Counted from the first letter of the stretch, positions 1 to 9,987 are shown. The stretch is 64,000 bases of DNA from Phytopythium helicoides (GCA_024867545.1 JANFNE010000043.1:124001-188000); one strand, 5' to 3'. The notes: generated by a model not told the origin, from the sequence alone. Program-made: numbers and translations.

Positions 1-165
1 GCTGTCGTTGTCGTATTGAGTGTGAGAAGCAGGAGAATTGACGTCGTTGTTGTTATTGATGTAGTCGTCGATGTTGAAGACGAGCGTCTGAAAGCCTAGA
101 TTGCGTCGACGGACGACGCATTGTGCGCGCGTGAGTCTCGTGAACACCGGGTGGTCCGAGCTCAT
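1..165 (-). CDS. N-terminus of FYVE-like/GAF protein (partial, runs off window)
   Basis: An open frame starts at the ATG at 165 on the minus strand and runs off the left edge. Its 55 codons are nearly identical to the first 55 of the gene starting at 1316: I count three base differences over 165 bp. It is therefore the start of a paralogue that should carry the same FYVE-like zinc-binding and GAF regions outside the window. Similarity stops at the start codon; the sequences upstream of the two ATGs differ. The two copies point away from each other. Confidence 0.7.
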   Translation of the reverse strand, partial: MSSDHPVFTRLTRAQCVVRRRNLGFQTLVFNIDDYINNNNDVNSPASHTQYDNDS

Positions 166-334
166 GGCACCAAATGAACGCTCTGAGGCGCAAGGTTGCC
201 ACCGTTGTGCTCGTACGCAGTCAACATGGATATTTTTGGCAGTGGCGGACATAACTCGACGATGAGCGATGTCGCATCGACTTCGCTGCGACTGTCAGGC
301 CTGGGGATCTTATCAGCGTGACAGGATGTGCTTT

Positions 335-986
335 CTATTTCTCGTTTACAAGTGGCGTAGTATTTGCAGCAGCGCGCAGATCTGGTCTTTTCGACCCGTT
401 TTTCCCGATGCACTCGATAAACCGCAGCCGCCCCTCCTTGAAATGCTCTTCACCATTCAATCCCATGCTCGCATGCTGCTCGTCGCAGCATGAATCGCAA
501 AGGAATGGAGTACCATCACATGAAAGACACTGCACGGTTGCATTTCGCCGAGCCTCGCACCGTCGACATAGCTCTATGGCAGCGGTAACTATTCTGTCTC
601 GGTTAATTGGTAGGCGATCTGGAAGGAAACTTTGCGATCCGCTCTCGTCTGACCCGTTCGCGTTCGAGCAATTCTTGGCGTTCCAGTTCCTGCTTTGCAC
701 GCTCGCGTGGGTGTCGCCACGTGCTCATGTTGGTCTTCTCGTTCCAGTAGTACACCGAGTAAGGCGGCTCGTCCAGATAGCACTCTTTCCAGTCGCCTAA
801 CTCTGGGTCTTGATAACTTTCGTCACCTTGCATATCTTGGCCATTCTCGTCCGGGAGCGACGGTAGCACAGTCGTTAGGAGAGTAGCAACAATATTAACA
901 CCTCGGACGCCGAGCAACGAGACAGCACTTTCAGGCGAGCGCCTCTCGGTTGTCAACATAGTGTTTTTGGTCGAGTAGCCAAGCAC
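335..986 (-). pseudogene. WW-domain plus B-box-like zinc-binding protein, frameshifted
   Basis: The upstream frame (986-603) encodes a WW domain: a first Trp in GDWKECYL, then the YYWN core, then STWRHP with the second Trp and Pro, followed by an Arg/Glu-rich helix. The downstream frame (to 335) encodes a compact zinc-binding region, CRRC-x7-CLSC followed by CDSCCDEQH, resembling a B-box. The frames join if one base is removed near 630, in the TTTCC stretch after the IAKF codons, giving a continuous product with LPDRLPINRDRI at the junction. WW domains bind Pro-rich peptides; the partner here is unknown. Another open frame (1294-986) abuts upstream and may hold the true N-terminus in a third frame. 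This could be a decayed gene or a sequencing indel; the domain calls are firmer than the gene structure. Confidence 0.55.
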
Positions 987-1315
987 TAGCTGTGTTTGCC
1001 ATATTCACCCATCGCTCTTGAGCATCTCCAAATCGTACAGCACAGGTTACCAAGCGCGAGAACTGTGCACCAAGTTAGGTTTCCGGTGTCATCGCGGCTT
1101 GAGGAGGCAGCCAGCAGCTTCGAGTACGGCACTCCGAGATGCCTCGCGAGGGTTTTGCTTGGCCGGAAGAAGGGGTGGCTCGTTGGGCGGCAGATCCATG
1201 ACAATGCCGAGGTGTCGCCTTCCATGAGGTCTTCGACGGTTTTCCAAGTAAATTTAGTGTGCTTTGTGGGCATTGGGTTTCTGCTGCCCTTCACCCGCCG
1301 CTTCTTCCCGAGGAT

Positions 1316-2838
1316 ATGAGCTCAGACCACCCGGTGTTCACGCGACTCACGCGCGCACAATGCGTCGTCCGCCGACGCAATCTAGGCTTTCAAACGCTCG
1401 TCTTCAACATCGACGACTACATCAATAACAACAACGACGTCAATTCTCCTGCTTCTCACACTCAATACGACAACGACAGCGACGAACAACTTCTCGGAAA
1501 ACACGGCGACAACGAAAGCAACGAGAGCGAGAACATCCATCCTGAGCTCGGGTCCGAAAACGAACATGAATCCGAGGCTGACCAAGACTCAAATGCCGAT
1601 GAACTACACCAACAGAACTTGGGCTCATCACAACGACTACTGAGTCTGCAGTTGGCATCATCCACACCCACTCAACGATGCAAGGTCTGTGCGAGATGGT
1701 TTGAGCTCTACTGGAAACCCTTCCTCTGCCACGTATGCGGACAACACATCTGTGAACCATGCTCCTCCGTCGTCGAGCGAGAGCGAGAACACAATCGCAT
1801 ACACTTTGTACGCTGCTGTGCGCCGTGCCTGCGAATCTTCAACACGTGGCTGCCGGACCCCGACGAGCTCGCGCACTTTTGTTTCTCGCCGTGGGTGGTC
1901 GAGCCTTCGACTGGAGCCAGCTCGCTCGGACTGAACCTGGCCGAGGTGCTACGGTCCAAGAGTAAATGGCGGCGTGCTGGTGTGGATCTGCTGCGTCGTC
2001 TAGGCCGACCCGTTGGCGATTGCATTGACGCTATCGATCGAGTGAGCGAGTCCGATTGGGTAGCTACGACCGTGGACTCAGCCGAGTACAACCACCGACG
2101 CAACAGTCAGCGGTCATCGCACTCGGCCTCTGAGACCGAGTCGGATGCAGAAACACCATGTGGCAGCTCCATGGAGCCACGACTAATGGCACAGTACCTC
2201 ATCCAGCAGTGCTATGAGGTTCAGCTCTCGGTGCCGACAGTCACCGAGTGTGAGTTTGCGGAGGCGAGCGGCGTGCGCGGGTACCCGCTCGAGATGGATG
2301 ACTCTACTGGTATCCCGTATCCACCCCATGTTCCGCTCGAGCGAGAGCGACTCGAATGGATCAAGAAGCTACGGTTGTTGGAGCGCGACGTGCATACGGA
2401 GCGCATCCACGTTATCTGTCGACTTGCAGCACTGGAGTTGCATTGCAGCGCGGTAATCATCATGACGTTGACGGAGGACGCACAGGTGGTACTGACGCTC
2501 CGACCCGAAGGCCAAAATTGCCTGAGCACTCGACGCAACCTGACCGCCGCGCCGTATATGCTGTATGACTCCGATGCTCGACCGTTCTTGATCCGCAATG
2601 TGCACTTAGATGCGCGCTTCCGTCGACTGCCGCTAGCAGTACTCGGCACGGGAATGGCTTTTGTGTATGCGGTGCCCATTGTGTTTAGCGGGGTACCGGT
2701 CGCGCTGCTCACGGCCGCCGACGTCAAGCCTCGCTGCGAGTGTCACGACCTGTCGAGTTCGCTGTCATGCGCTCGCTCGCAGACTTGGCGGCCGCCGTGC
2801 TGATGGACGAGGCCAACGACAGTAGGCAGCCTCAGTAG
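1316..2838 (+). CDS. FYVE-like zinc finger and GAF domain protein
   Basis: The ATG at 1316 is preferred over 1259 because homology with the inverted copy at 1-165 begins exactly there. After an acidic Asn/Asp/Glu-rich N-terminus, residues about 125-185 hold an eight-Cys FYVE-like region (CKVC, CHVCGQHICEPC, CCAPC). It lacks the usual basic RRHHC patch, so canonical PI3P binding is doubtful. A GAF-type region follows at about 345-490. The main frame stops at 2803, but the next frame continues with a GAF-like C-terminal helix (VMRSLADLAAAVL) to a stop at 2836-2838, implying a one-base frame change between 2720 and 2752. FYVE-like/GAF proteins form large families in oomycetes. Cellular role not known. 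Confidence 0.7.
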
Positions 2839-3615
2839 TCGTATTCAGCGCACCAACATTTCCGACGCGTCCCCATTGTTCGCTTTAAAACGATCTCTTC
2901 CTCCTCATCATGAGCACAGTCTTCAGAGGCTGTGAAAGCGTCCAAAACCTGCACCTGGTGAATTTTTCTGTCAGTCGCCAGCTTTGATGAGGGTCGTTGC
3001 TTCAACGGTGCTCCTTCCGGCGCTTCCTGTCGGCTTTCTGAGGTGCGGAGCATGCTGTAAGGTTCTGGACAGCATTTGTGACCCTAATTGATGTCGTCAA
3101 GACCAGAGACGTCACGGTGAGGGCAGTTTGACACCACAACAGCTAGCGTCGAAAACCCATAAGCTATAATATCAAGTGCACTCGCTCGTACCGAAGCTCG
3201 TCGTTCGTTCTCAGCAACTTCCACTGGTGGAGGAGACCGCTGCGAGGAGTTCATGAATCATCGTGGTGCATGATATACAAAGGTAGCCATGTGTGCTCTA
3301 TGCTGCTTCACCACTTCGCCGCCACCACTTGCATCGGATCGCCACTCGCGCTTGATCTCCACTAGCGCAAATCGCCGACGACGAGATTGAGACAAGCTCG
3401 TCGCTTCCCAGCTCCAACGCACCCCGACCCCGAAGTGTCTGGCTGGCGTCCTAGCACTTGATTTTCTCGCTCGCCCCTGTCCGCCCTTGATCGCAGCTCG
3501 TGGCGCTCAACAGCCTGCAGCATGCAAATGGGTCCGGGTGGGAATGGAAATCAGGCGGTGATCCTCCTCGATCACCTGTCATTGAAGTGGCGGTGGGTCG
3601 TGGGTGGATTTTCGG

Positions 3616-3692
3616 CCAATCGCGATCCCCAAAAGCGCATCCACTCGCCATCCGCCCAATGGCGTCGCTCGCAATCGGTCTTTCCGGCCAAT
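3616..3692 (+). promoter_or_regulatory. Three CCAAT pentamers upstream of the SOD-like gene
   Basis: CCAAT pentamers occur at 3616, 3656 and 3688, within 200 bp of the ATG at 3812. The right arm keeps the same three (as ATTGG at 11194, 11227 and 11267). Binding by an NF-Y-like factor is an inference from the motif only. Confidence 0.4.
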
Positions 3693-3811
3693 GGCCAGCC
3701 GTCGGTGATGCCCATCAAGGTCCGCGAACCGCCGCAGATCCTGCTGCTCACTCGCCAACTCTCCGCGTCCCCCACAGCCCACAGCCATCCACCCGCGTCC
3801 GCCTCGAACTC

Positions 3812-4625
3812 ATGGTGGCCTCTCGTCTTTTGCTGGCGCTCTCGGCGCTCGCGGCCGTCGCCAGCGGCACGCACATCCGCATCAAGTCGCACACGGCCAC
3901 GTACGACGACTACTCGAGCGGCTACGACGAGGGCTACAGCGATGACAGCGACGACAGCTATGGCAGTGGCGACAGCTATGGTAGCTACGGCAGCGGCAGC
4001 TACGGAGAAAGCGACACAGCACCCGACGTTCCTGTACCAGTTCGACCCCGAGACGGCCGCGGGCGTGAGCGGCGTCGTGGAGGTCAAGTACGAAGCCGCC
4101 GACTCGACCGTGGCGCGCGTCACGGCGGCGCTCGATTTCGGCGGCGTCGACATGGCGGCTGTGCAAGCCAGCGACGGCAACTGCACGGAGCCCGTGACGG
4201 CGTACAAGTGGCACATCCACGTCAAGTGGAGCGACGACCAGCCCAACGGCTCGGCCTCCTTCGCGCAGTGCGCCAAGAACATCACGGGAAACCACTACGA
4301 CCCGCTGTTCGCGTGCGGACCTAACTCGGAGTTCGTCGGCACGGCCAATTGTCCCGCCGACAAGACCAAGGCGTACTCATGCACCCCCGCCACGTACGCT
4401 GCCAACCCGCTCGCGTGCGAGAAGGGCGACCTGTCGGGCAAGTTCGGCGACCTCAAGGTCGACCTGGACGATGACGACGACAGCGACACGGTCTTCGGGT
4501 CGTGGATCGACCACGACTACCCGACCGTGGGGGAGAACACGCCGCAGTGGAACATCATCCTCCACGCCGTCTGCGGGTCGGCCACGCCGCGCATCGCCTG
4601 TGCGGTCGGCTACCAGGTCGCGTAA
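3812..4625 (+). pseudogene. Secreted Cu-only SOD-like protein, left-arm copy, frameshifted
   Basis: The ATG at 3812 starts a signal peptide (MVASRLLLALSALAAVASG) and a Tyr/Ser/Gly/Asp-rich linker. One extra A near 4010 (GGAGAAAGC against GGAGAAGC in the right arm) then moves the SOD domain into another frame, which stays open to the stop at 4623-4625. The domain has the marks of Cu-only superoxide dismutases: HIH, NHYDP and LHAV supply four candidate copper ligands, with a CEKGDLSG motif and a terminal PRIACA that places an Arg near the metal. The zinc-site loop seems absent. If translated as written, the product ends soon after the linker. It could be a real disabling insertion or an error in a short A-run. 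The arm-2 copy is intact. Confidence 0.75.
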
Positions 4626-4758
4626 GCTAACGAACCTGCTCTGCCGATAGCAGTCTGCTTGACGAGTCGTATCGGACTCGAGGTGGTGACCGCGAGGTCG
4701 GTCAATGCACTCGTTGCTCTCTTTTTATTCACGACTTGATTCAGCGTTTAACATGACG

Positions 4759-4795
<37 letters not shown>

Positions 4796-4816
4796 AGACA
4801 CACACACACACTCGAG
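4759..4816 (+). repeat. A36 run followed by (CA)n
   Basis: Thirty-six A residues (4759-4794) are followed by CAGACACACA-type dinucleotide repeats. The tract lies about 135 bp past the SOD-like stop codon, in the sense orientation of that gene, and is mirrored at 10101-10152. It was therefore present before the inverted duplication or was copied with it. Confidence 0.95.
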
Positions 4817-4923
4817 TAGCTCGCTTGTTTTGGATTGCATCGCCTATTGTTTGATATCCGTAGGAACGCAGGCTGCGCACACAACAAACGCCGCAAGGTA
4901 GCACTGATCCGAGTCAGTCGAAC

Positions 4924-5580
4924 TCACCAGACAGCGAAATGGTTCTCCACCACACCAAACGCGTCGTTGACACGGATCGAAACGCGGCGCTGTCCGTCCG
5001 GCGTCACAAACGCGACGGACCCACGGAACTTTCCGTACGGCTGTACGAACTCGCTTGTCATGACCAAGAGGTTCGTGTGATCTTCACGGCTCCCGAGCGG
5101 CAAGAAGCGCAGGTCCACAGCGTCGATATTGCTGCTGCTCCATCATCAGCGTTGCATATTAGGTATTAGACAACTCTAGCACAAATGCAATAGGGCGACA
5201 GAACGACAACGATCCATACCTTGGCGTCTGCGAGGTAATCATCCACTCCTCGTGTCTCTGGTCGTCAGGGATGGAGAACTCCACCCCACGCAACACGAAC
5301 ACTTCGCCGTTGACCCACACAGCGTTCTCCATCGACTCGCCGTCGATGTCATACACCTCTGCGCTCAGGTTGATGCCAACTGCTGCGTCCGTGATGACTT
5401 GGGTGTCTTCCTCACCCTCGTCGTCGATGGAGGTGATTGTCACATTGGCTCGGAAGCTTGCTGACGCCCATTTCCAGCGCGTGCATCGCAGAGCATGGGT
5501 GCGAGTCCAGTCAATTGCTCCGAGCGCTTCTTTGGTGGAATCTTCAGCGTGCTCTTCCAGTAGCTCCTCGGTACCACCAC
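4924..5580 (-). pseudogene. 5'-truncated DUF2804 gene remnant
   Basis: On the minus strand this matches exon 4 (stop at 4924-4926), the last intron and most of exon 3 of the intact DUF2804 gene at 8443-9987. It keeps the R-W-K-W core, the VGINL region and the C-terminal GVVENH-x3-W signature. Homology ends at about 5580 and an in-frame stop lies just upstream, so exons 1 and 2 and the start are missing. The reading frame inside the retained exons is intact, which suggests a recent copy. It has no promoter of its own that I can recognise and is most likely non-functional. Confidence 0.8.
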
Positions 5581-5595
5581 AAGTGATCGGCCATT

Positions 5596-6340
5596 CCTAC
5601 TCCGTGACGCCGCCTCGTTGGCTCATGACGATCGACAATCTCAGTAGTCGCATCCAACACCATCGCGTCCAACGCGTCCCCCATGGCTGGTTCGCTTCAA
5701 CGTGGTCAAGTACCATCGTGCGCTCGCTCGCTTCAACGTGGTCCAGTCGTCCACGCCACGGGGACTGTCTGCGGAGCCCGTGGCGGCACCCAATTGTGGC
5801 TCACGCAGCCACGCGTCGCCGTGACAGTTCCGCTTCGAAAATACTGTAGCTGAGGAATTGTTCCGGCGTTCGTCTCACCATCGTGTAGGTTCAGTCCACG
5901 GTACGTAACAAAGTCCCCATGACGTGGACCGCTGGCGTCGAGGCGCTACCGTTCCGCACCTGCCATCACTGACACCGGCTGCGTCTCCGACGTCAACGCC
6001 ACCGCCACCACGTGCATGTCATCCATCCACGACGCTCCCGGCGCGGTTGTCTGACGAGTCCGTGACGACCTCTGCGCAATCGGGTCAGCTCCGCTGATGT
6101 CGTCGCCTGGCGATGACCACGGCGCGTGTGTCCAGCCAATCGCGATCGCGCGTCTTTGCGGCGCCACCCCATGGCGCCACACGATTGGTCCAAACCGGGG
6201 CCGGCCGCATGTTTATGCCGGTAATTTACCGGCCACGTGGGTAGTTTACGTTCTGGCGGTCCGGATGGTTGCCGTACAGTACGCTCGCCCGCGTCCGCAC
6301 GGCGCTCACCCATTCCCGGATTGCCCGCGCGCCGTCCACA
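5596..6340. other. Intergenic, no gene recognised
   Basis: No ORF here looks coding. A short direct repeat (CGCTTCAACGTGGTC at about 5693 and 5729) is present. The stretch 5640-5700 weakly resembles the region just after the FYVE-like gene stop (2830-2885). A GATTGGTCCAAACC element lies at 6183-6196, upstream of the cytochrome b5-domain gene. Confidence 0.6.
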
Positions 6341-6388
6341 GCGTCCGCAACGTCCGCAGCGTCCGCAGCGTCCGCAGCGTCCGCAGCC
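6341..6388 (+). repeat. Imperfect 9-bp tandem repeat GCGTCCGCA
   Basis: About five copies of GCGTCCGCA/GCGTCCGCAGC-type units lie roughly 200 bp upstream of the cytochrome b5-domain start codon. A related CGCATCCGCAGCCG repeat continues at 6530-6575. The same GCGGAC hexamer recurs upstream of two other genes in the window. Confidence 0.85.
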
Positions 6389-6582
6389 GCGGCGATCGAT
6401 TTAGGGCCGCGCGTCTCCGCCGCCTTCTATTCTTTCCGTCGGGAGAGACGACCCGCCGCCCTGATCTCAGAGTCGCTACAGTCTCCATGGACCGCGCCAC
6501 GTCGCCTCGCCCGTCCGCGCGGCTGGCAGCCGCAACCGCATCCGCATCCGCAGCCGCAGCCGCATCCGCGGCCACTTCCGCA

Positions 6583-7296
6583 ATGGGCGCGAGCGTCACC
6601 AAGTGCCTGGGCAGCCAGTGCGACGACCTGCCGGCGGCCCCGCCGCGGCCGGCCGGCCCGCCGCCGTCCGCGCGGACGTTCGACCTGGAGGAGCTGGGGC
6701 TGCTGGCGGCGCCCGCGGCCGTCCGCGCGGCCGAGCGCAGCGTGGAGGTCGCCTACGAGCACGAGAGCGCGGCGGCCATCCCGCACCGCGACCGCCGCGC
6801 GCGCCGCCGCCCCGTGGCCGACGCGTGCACGCCGGACGCGTGCGCGCCGCTGGACAAGTCGGCGGCCGCGTCCGCATCCGCGTCCGCATCCACGAGCGGC
6901 CGTCCGCGCGGCCGGGTGGTCGCGGCCAAGGAGCCGAGCAAGCCGTCTGCGGACGACGCCGACCGGCTGAGCACGTCGGCCACGGACAACGAGGACGAGG
7001 ACGAGCGCTGCTCCAAGACGCACAAGCTGTGCATGTGCGAGCTGCGGCGCCACCGCGCGGCCGACGATTGCTGGCTCGCGGCCTACGGCAACGTGTACGA
7101 CGTGACGGGCATCCTGCGCGCGCACCCGGGCGGCGCGCGCTCGCTGCTGCGCAAGGCCGGCGGGCCCGACTGCTCGTCCGACATGGACTTCCACACGCGC
7201 AAGGCGCGCCGCATGATGGACCACTGCTTCGTGGGCAAGCTGCAGCCCTGCGGGGACGACGCGGACGCCGGCCAGGCCAACTGTAGCATTATGTAG
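6583..7296 (+). CDS. Cytochrome b5-domain protein with lipid-anchor motifs at both ends
   Basis: A 237-residue product if translation starts at 6583; an in-frame ATG at 6487 would add 32 Ala/Ser-rich residues. The C-terminal 90 residues form a cytochrome b5 heme-binding domain: DDCWLAAYGNVYDVT, then HPGG with the first heme-ligand His, then DFHTRKAR with a second His in the expected place, then FVGKL. The middle is low-complexity and charged. The 6583 start gives MGASVTKC, which fits N-myristoylation (Gly2, Thr6) with a nearby Cys that could be palmitoylated. The protein ends in CSIM, a CaaX box whose Met favours farnesylation. It probably sits on a membrane and passes electrons; the partner is unknown. 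The choice of start decides whether the myristoylation idea holds. Confidence 0.75.
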   Translation: MGASVTKCLGSQCDDLPAAPPRPAGPPPSARTFDLEELGLLAAPAAVRAAERSVEVAYEHESAAAIPHRDRRARRRPVADACTPDACAPLDKSAAASASASASTSGRPRGRVVAAKEPSKPSADDADRLSTSATDNEDEDERCSKTHKLCMCELRRHRAADDCWLAAYGNVYDVTGILRAHPGGARSLLRKAGGPDCSSDMDFHTRKARRMMDHCFVGKLQPCGDDADAGQANCSIM

Positions 7297-7442
7297 ACAC
7301 ACACGAGAGGCGGCGCCTAGACCTGCGTCCGCGGTAATATATGAGCAGCGGCTAGATGCATCCACACGAAAGAGTGAGCGGTAGGCATGACGGGCGACGT
7401 GTATTACCCGTGCGCGCGACGCGGACGCAGAGGACCGGCCGC

Positions 7443-8253
7443 TCAGGTGAACTGCTTCATGAACTCGGTCGCCACGATGCGCCCGCGCGCGTTGAGCGAG
7501 ATCTTCATCTCGCTGATCTCCTTGTCAATGTCCTCCATAAACTGGATGATAAAGTCGATCAGCTTGTGCTTGTACATGTTCTCCAGGTGCTGGTGCACGA
7601 CCAGGAAGCTCATGTCGTAGCCCTGCCAACAGAAGCAAATCCGTTACTAGACTTGCCCCTACACGAGCACCCCTCAGCAGCAACACACCTCGACGGGCAC
7701 GCGCCGCATGATGATGAACTGCTCTGCGCGCTGCATGAGGAAGCGGTTGAACTTGTGGCACAGGATGGTCTCGATCTCGTCCGCCTGCTTGATACAGATG
7801 CTCACGCGCGTCGAGTTGATCGAGGGCTCGATCAGGCACTTCTCGTTCTCATTGCGGCAGATGAGCACCGGGTTCAGCAGCAGCTCCTTGCTCAGCCTGC
7901 TCGCCGCCGACGAGTCAGCCCTCGTCCTCTACCAAGCGCGATCCTCGGCGCACACGCACCGGAGCTCGACCTCGGGCTTGTTGTGGCGCTCCACCACCTG
8001 CGAGGGGAAGTTGCGCAGGCACAGCGCCGAGTCCAGCGAGCTGCGGATCGCCGTCAGGTACGGCGCGAGCGTGTTGGCCTGCGACAGATCCGCTCCGTCA
8101 GCGCCTCCTCCCGCCGTCCACAGAGCTCCCCCCGCCTCGAAAAGCACATCCACGCAAAGCCCACGCCACGGCGGTCAACAGGAGCCACCGCTTGCGGCGC
8201 TCGGACCCGCGGGGACGCGCACAGCGCGCGCGGAAGAGCGCGCCACGCACCAT
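7443..8253 (-). CDS. ARPC4: Actin-related protein 2/3 complex subunit 4 (ARPC4)
   Basis: ARPC4 is the 20-kDa core subunit of the Arp2/3 complex, which nucleates branched actin filaments. Exons on the minus strand: 8253-8251, 8078-7960, 7896-7689 and 7622-7443. They give 169 residues, against about 168 in animals, with the family's landmarks throughout: [64 protein letters not shown] and [12 protein letters not shown]. The introns are 172, 63 and 66 bp with GT-AG ends. Exon 1 appears to hold only the initiator ATG, followed directly by GTGCGT. The gene shares a 189-bp divergent promoter region with the DUF2804 gene. Identity is very secure; the one-codon first exon is inferred from length and frame. 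Confidence 0.9.
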
Positions 8254-8442
8254 TCTCGCTGTCGTTCGCTTGTCTTCCAGGGGAGAATTGAGGGTACAGC
8301 GACAAGTACCCGAGCGTAATCGGTGTACCGTACCGATCCCGAAGTTGAAGTCCCCCAACGTGGACCGCTCCATCCACCGCCCCAGACGTCCATCTGGACC
8401 GATCCACATGTCATTGAGCTGCTCGCACGACGTCATTCCGCC

Positions 8443-9987
8443 ATGGCCAAGCTGGCGCTGCGCACGGCGCTGCTGGCCGCCGCCTCGGCGCTCGCGGCGC
8501 TGCTGGGCGCGCTCTCCCCGTCTCAGAGCGACCTGCGGCCGCCGCCCACGTCTGCGGAGCTGTTCCCGCGCGCGCTGCGGCCCGGAGCGGCCCCTGGCGG
8601 CCGAATTTGGGCCGAGGAGAGCGGTGAGTACGCGTTCGGGCGGTGGCGAGAGCCCGCGGCCGCCGTGGCGCTGCGTTCGGACACGCGCGACGGCCACGTG
8701 TGGGCCCAGGTCAAGGAAGCGGTCACGACCAAGGCCTGGCACTACTCGAGCGTCAATGCGGACCGATTTTTCGTGGGCATGGCCGTCGTCAGCCTCGGAT
8801 ACCTCAGTGACGCGTTCCTCTACGTGGTCGACAAGCGCTCGGGCGAGTTCGAGAAGTTCGAGTTTGCGGGGCGACTCCCCGCAAGCTTTGGGCTCTCGTT
8901 CGCCGCCTCGTCCATTGACGGCGAGGTGCGAGCGCTGGTGTCGCAACTTTCCTTGAGTTCCGTGTTGTGACTAGACTGCTTCCGTGGACAGAGCTGCACG
9001 TCATTCCAGAGCATGAGCGGCGATGGAATGTCGTTTTGCTACCGACCGACCACACGTGAGTGGGAGATTCGCGCAAACGCGACCCTGGTACGTCGTCCTG
9101 GCGCATGAACACACGAGTTCGCAACCCTTCAAGATCGCCACGGAGGTCACTGATGGTGAGATAATGACTGTAGGTTGGGGAGCACTCCGGTGTTCGTGAG
9201 CGTCTAGTTATGGAGCTCTACATGGAGCGACAAGAGGCCTTGGCGCTGGTGTTCCCGCTCGGAAACGATACGATGCGGGCAGCGTACGTGCACAAAGCGG
9301 CAGGCAGTCCTGTCCGAGGCGCGATCGCTTTTGGTGGTACCGAGGAGCTGCTGGAAGAGCACGCTGAAGATGCCACCAGACAAGCGCTCGGAGCAATCGA
9401 CTGGACTCGCAGCCATGCTCTGCGATGCACGCGCTGGAAATGGGCGTCAGCAAGCTTCCGAGCCAATGTGACAATCACCTCCATCGACGATGACGGCGAG
9501 AAAGAGACCCAAGTCACCACGGACGCAGCAGTCGGCATCAACCTGAGCGCAGAGGTGTATGACATCGACGGCGAGTCGATGGAGAACGCCGTGTGGGTCA
9601 ACGGCGAAGTGTTCGTGTTGCGTGGCGTGGAGTTCTCCATCCCTAATGACCAGAGACACGAGGAGTGGATGATTACCTCGCAGACGCCAAGGTATGGATC
9701 GTTGTCGTTCTGTCGCCCTATTGCATTTGTGCTAGAGTTGTCTAATACCTAATATGCAACGCTGATGATGGAGCAGCAGCAATATCGATGCTGTGGACCT
9801 GCGCTTCTTGCCGCTCGGGAGTCGTGAAGATCACACGAACCTCTTGGTCATGACAAGCGAGTTCGTACAGCCGTACGGAAAGTTCCGCGGGTCCGTCGCG
9901 TTTGTGACGCCGGACGGACAGCGCCGCGTTTCGATCCATGTCAACGACGCGTTTGGTGTAGTGGAGAACCATTTCGCTCTGTGGTGA
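8443..9987 (+). CDS. DUF2804 family protein
   Basis: Four exons give a continuous 434-residue product: 8443-8925, 8992-9087, 9174-9691 and 9780-9987, with introns of 66, 86 and 88 bp. The N-terminus is hydrophobic (MAKLALRTALLAAASALAAL), suggesting a signal anchor. Family hallmarks follow in order: KAWHYSSV-x7-FVGMAVVSLGY, REWEI, LALVFPLGND, YVHKAAGSPVRG, RWKWASAS, VGINL, VDLRFLPLG, FVQPYGKF and the terminal GVVENH-x3-W. DUF2804 has no established biochemical role that I know of. Exons 3-4 are copied in inverted form at 4924-5580. The gene converges with the SOD-like gene at 10287-11075. Confidence 0.85.

Larger units (their letters stand above)
2960..5580 (+). repeat. Left arm of a ~2.6 kb imperfect inverted duplication
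   Basis: This stretch matches the reverse complement of about 9338-11942 along its whole length. It covers the SOD-like promoter and gene, the poly-A/(CA)n tract and the last two exons of the DUF2804 gene. Differences are scattered substitutions, small indels in the Gly/Ser/Tyr-rich linker, and one frame-breaking base. The inner end lies inside DUF2804 exon 3 and the outer end about 120 bp past the stop of the FYVE-like gene. Arm ends were judged by eye and may be off by tens of bases. Confidence 0.85.

Noticed and set aside
2832..3053. Small minus-strand ORF starting MLRTSESRQEAPEG, also found in the right arm at 11841
   Set aside because: The frame is shared only because the DNA is duplicated; it is not maintained beyond the first ~20 codons and has no features.
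3500..4324. Long N-terminal extension of the left SOD-like frame upstream of 3812
   Set aside because: The extension covers promoter CCAAT boxes and would bury the signal peptide; the signal peptide marks the start.
6427..7365. 312-codon minus-strand ORF opposite the cytochrome b5-domain gene
   Set aside because: Shadow of the GC-rich coding strand; Arg/Val/Ala-rich with no recognisable family, while the plus strand has a clear heme-binding domain.
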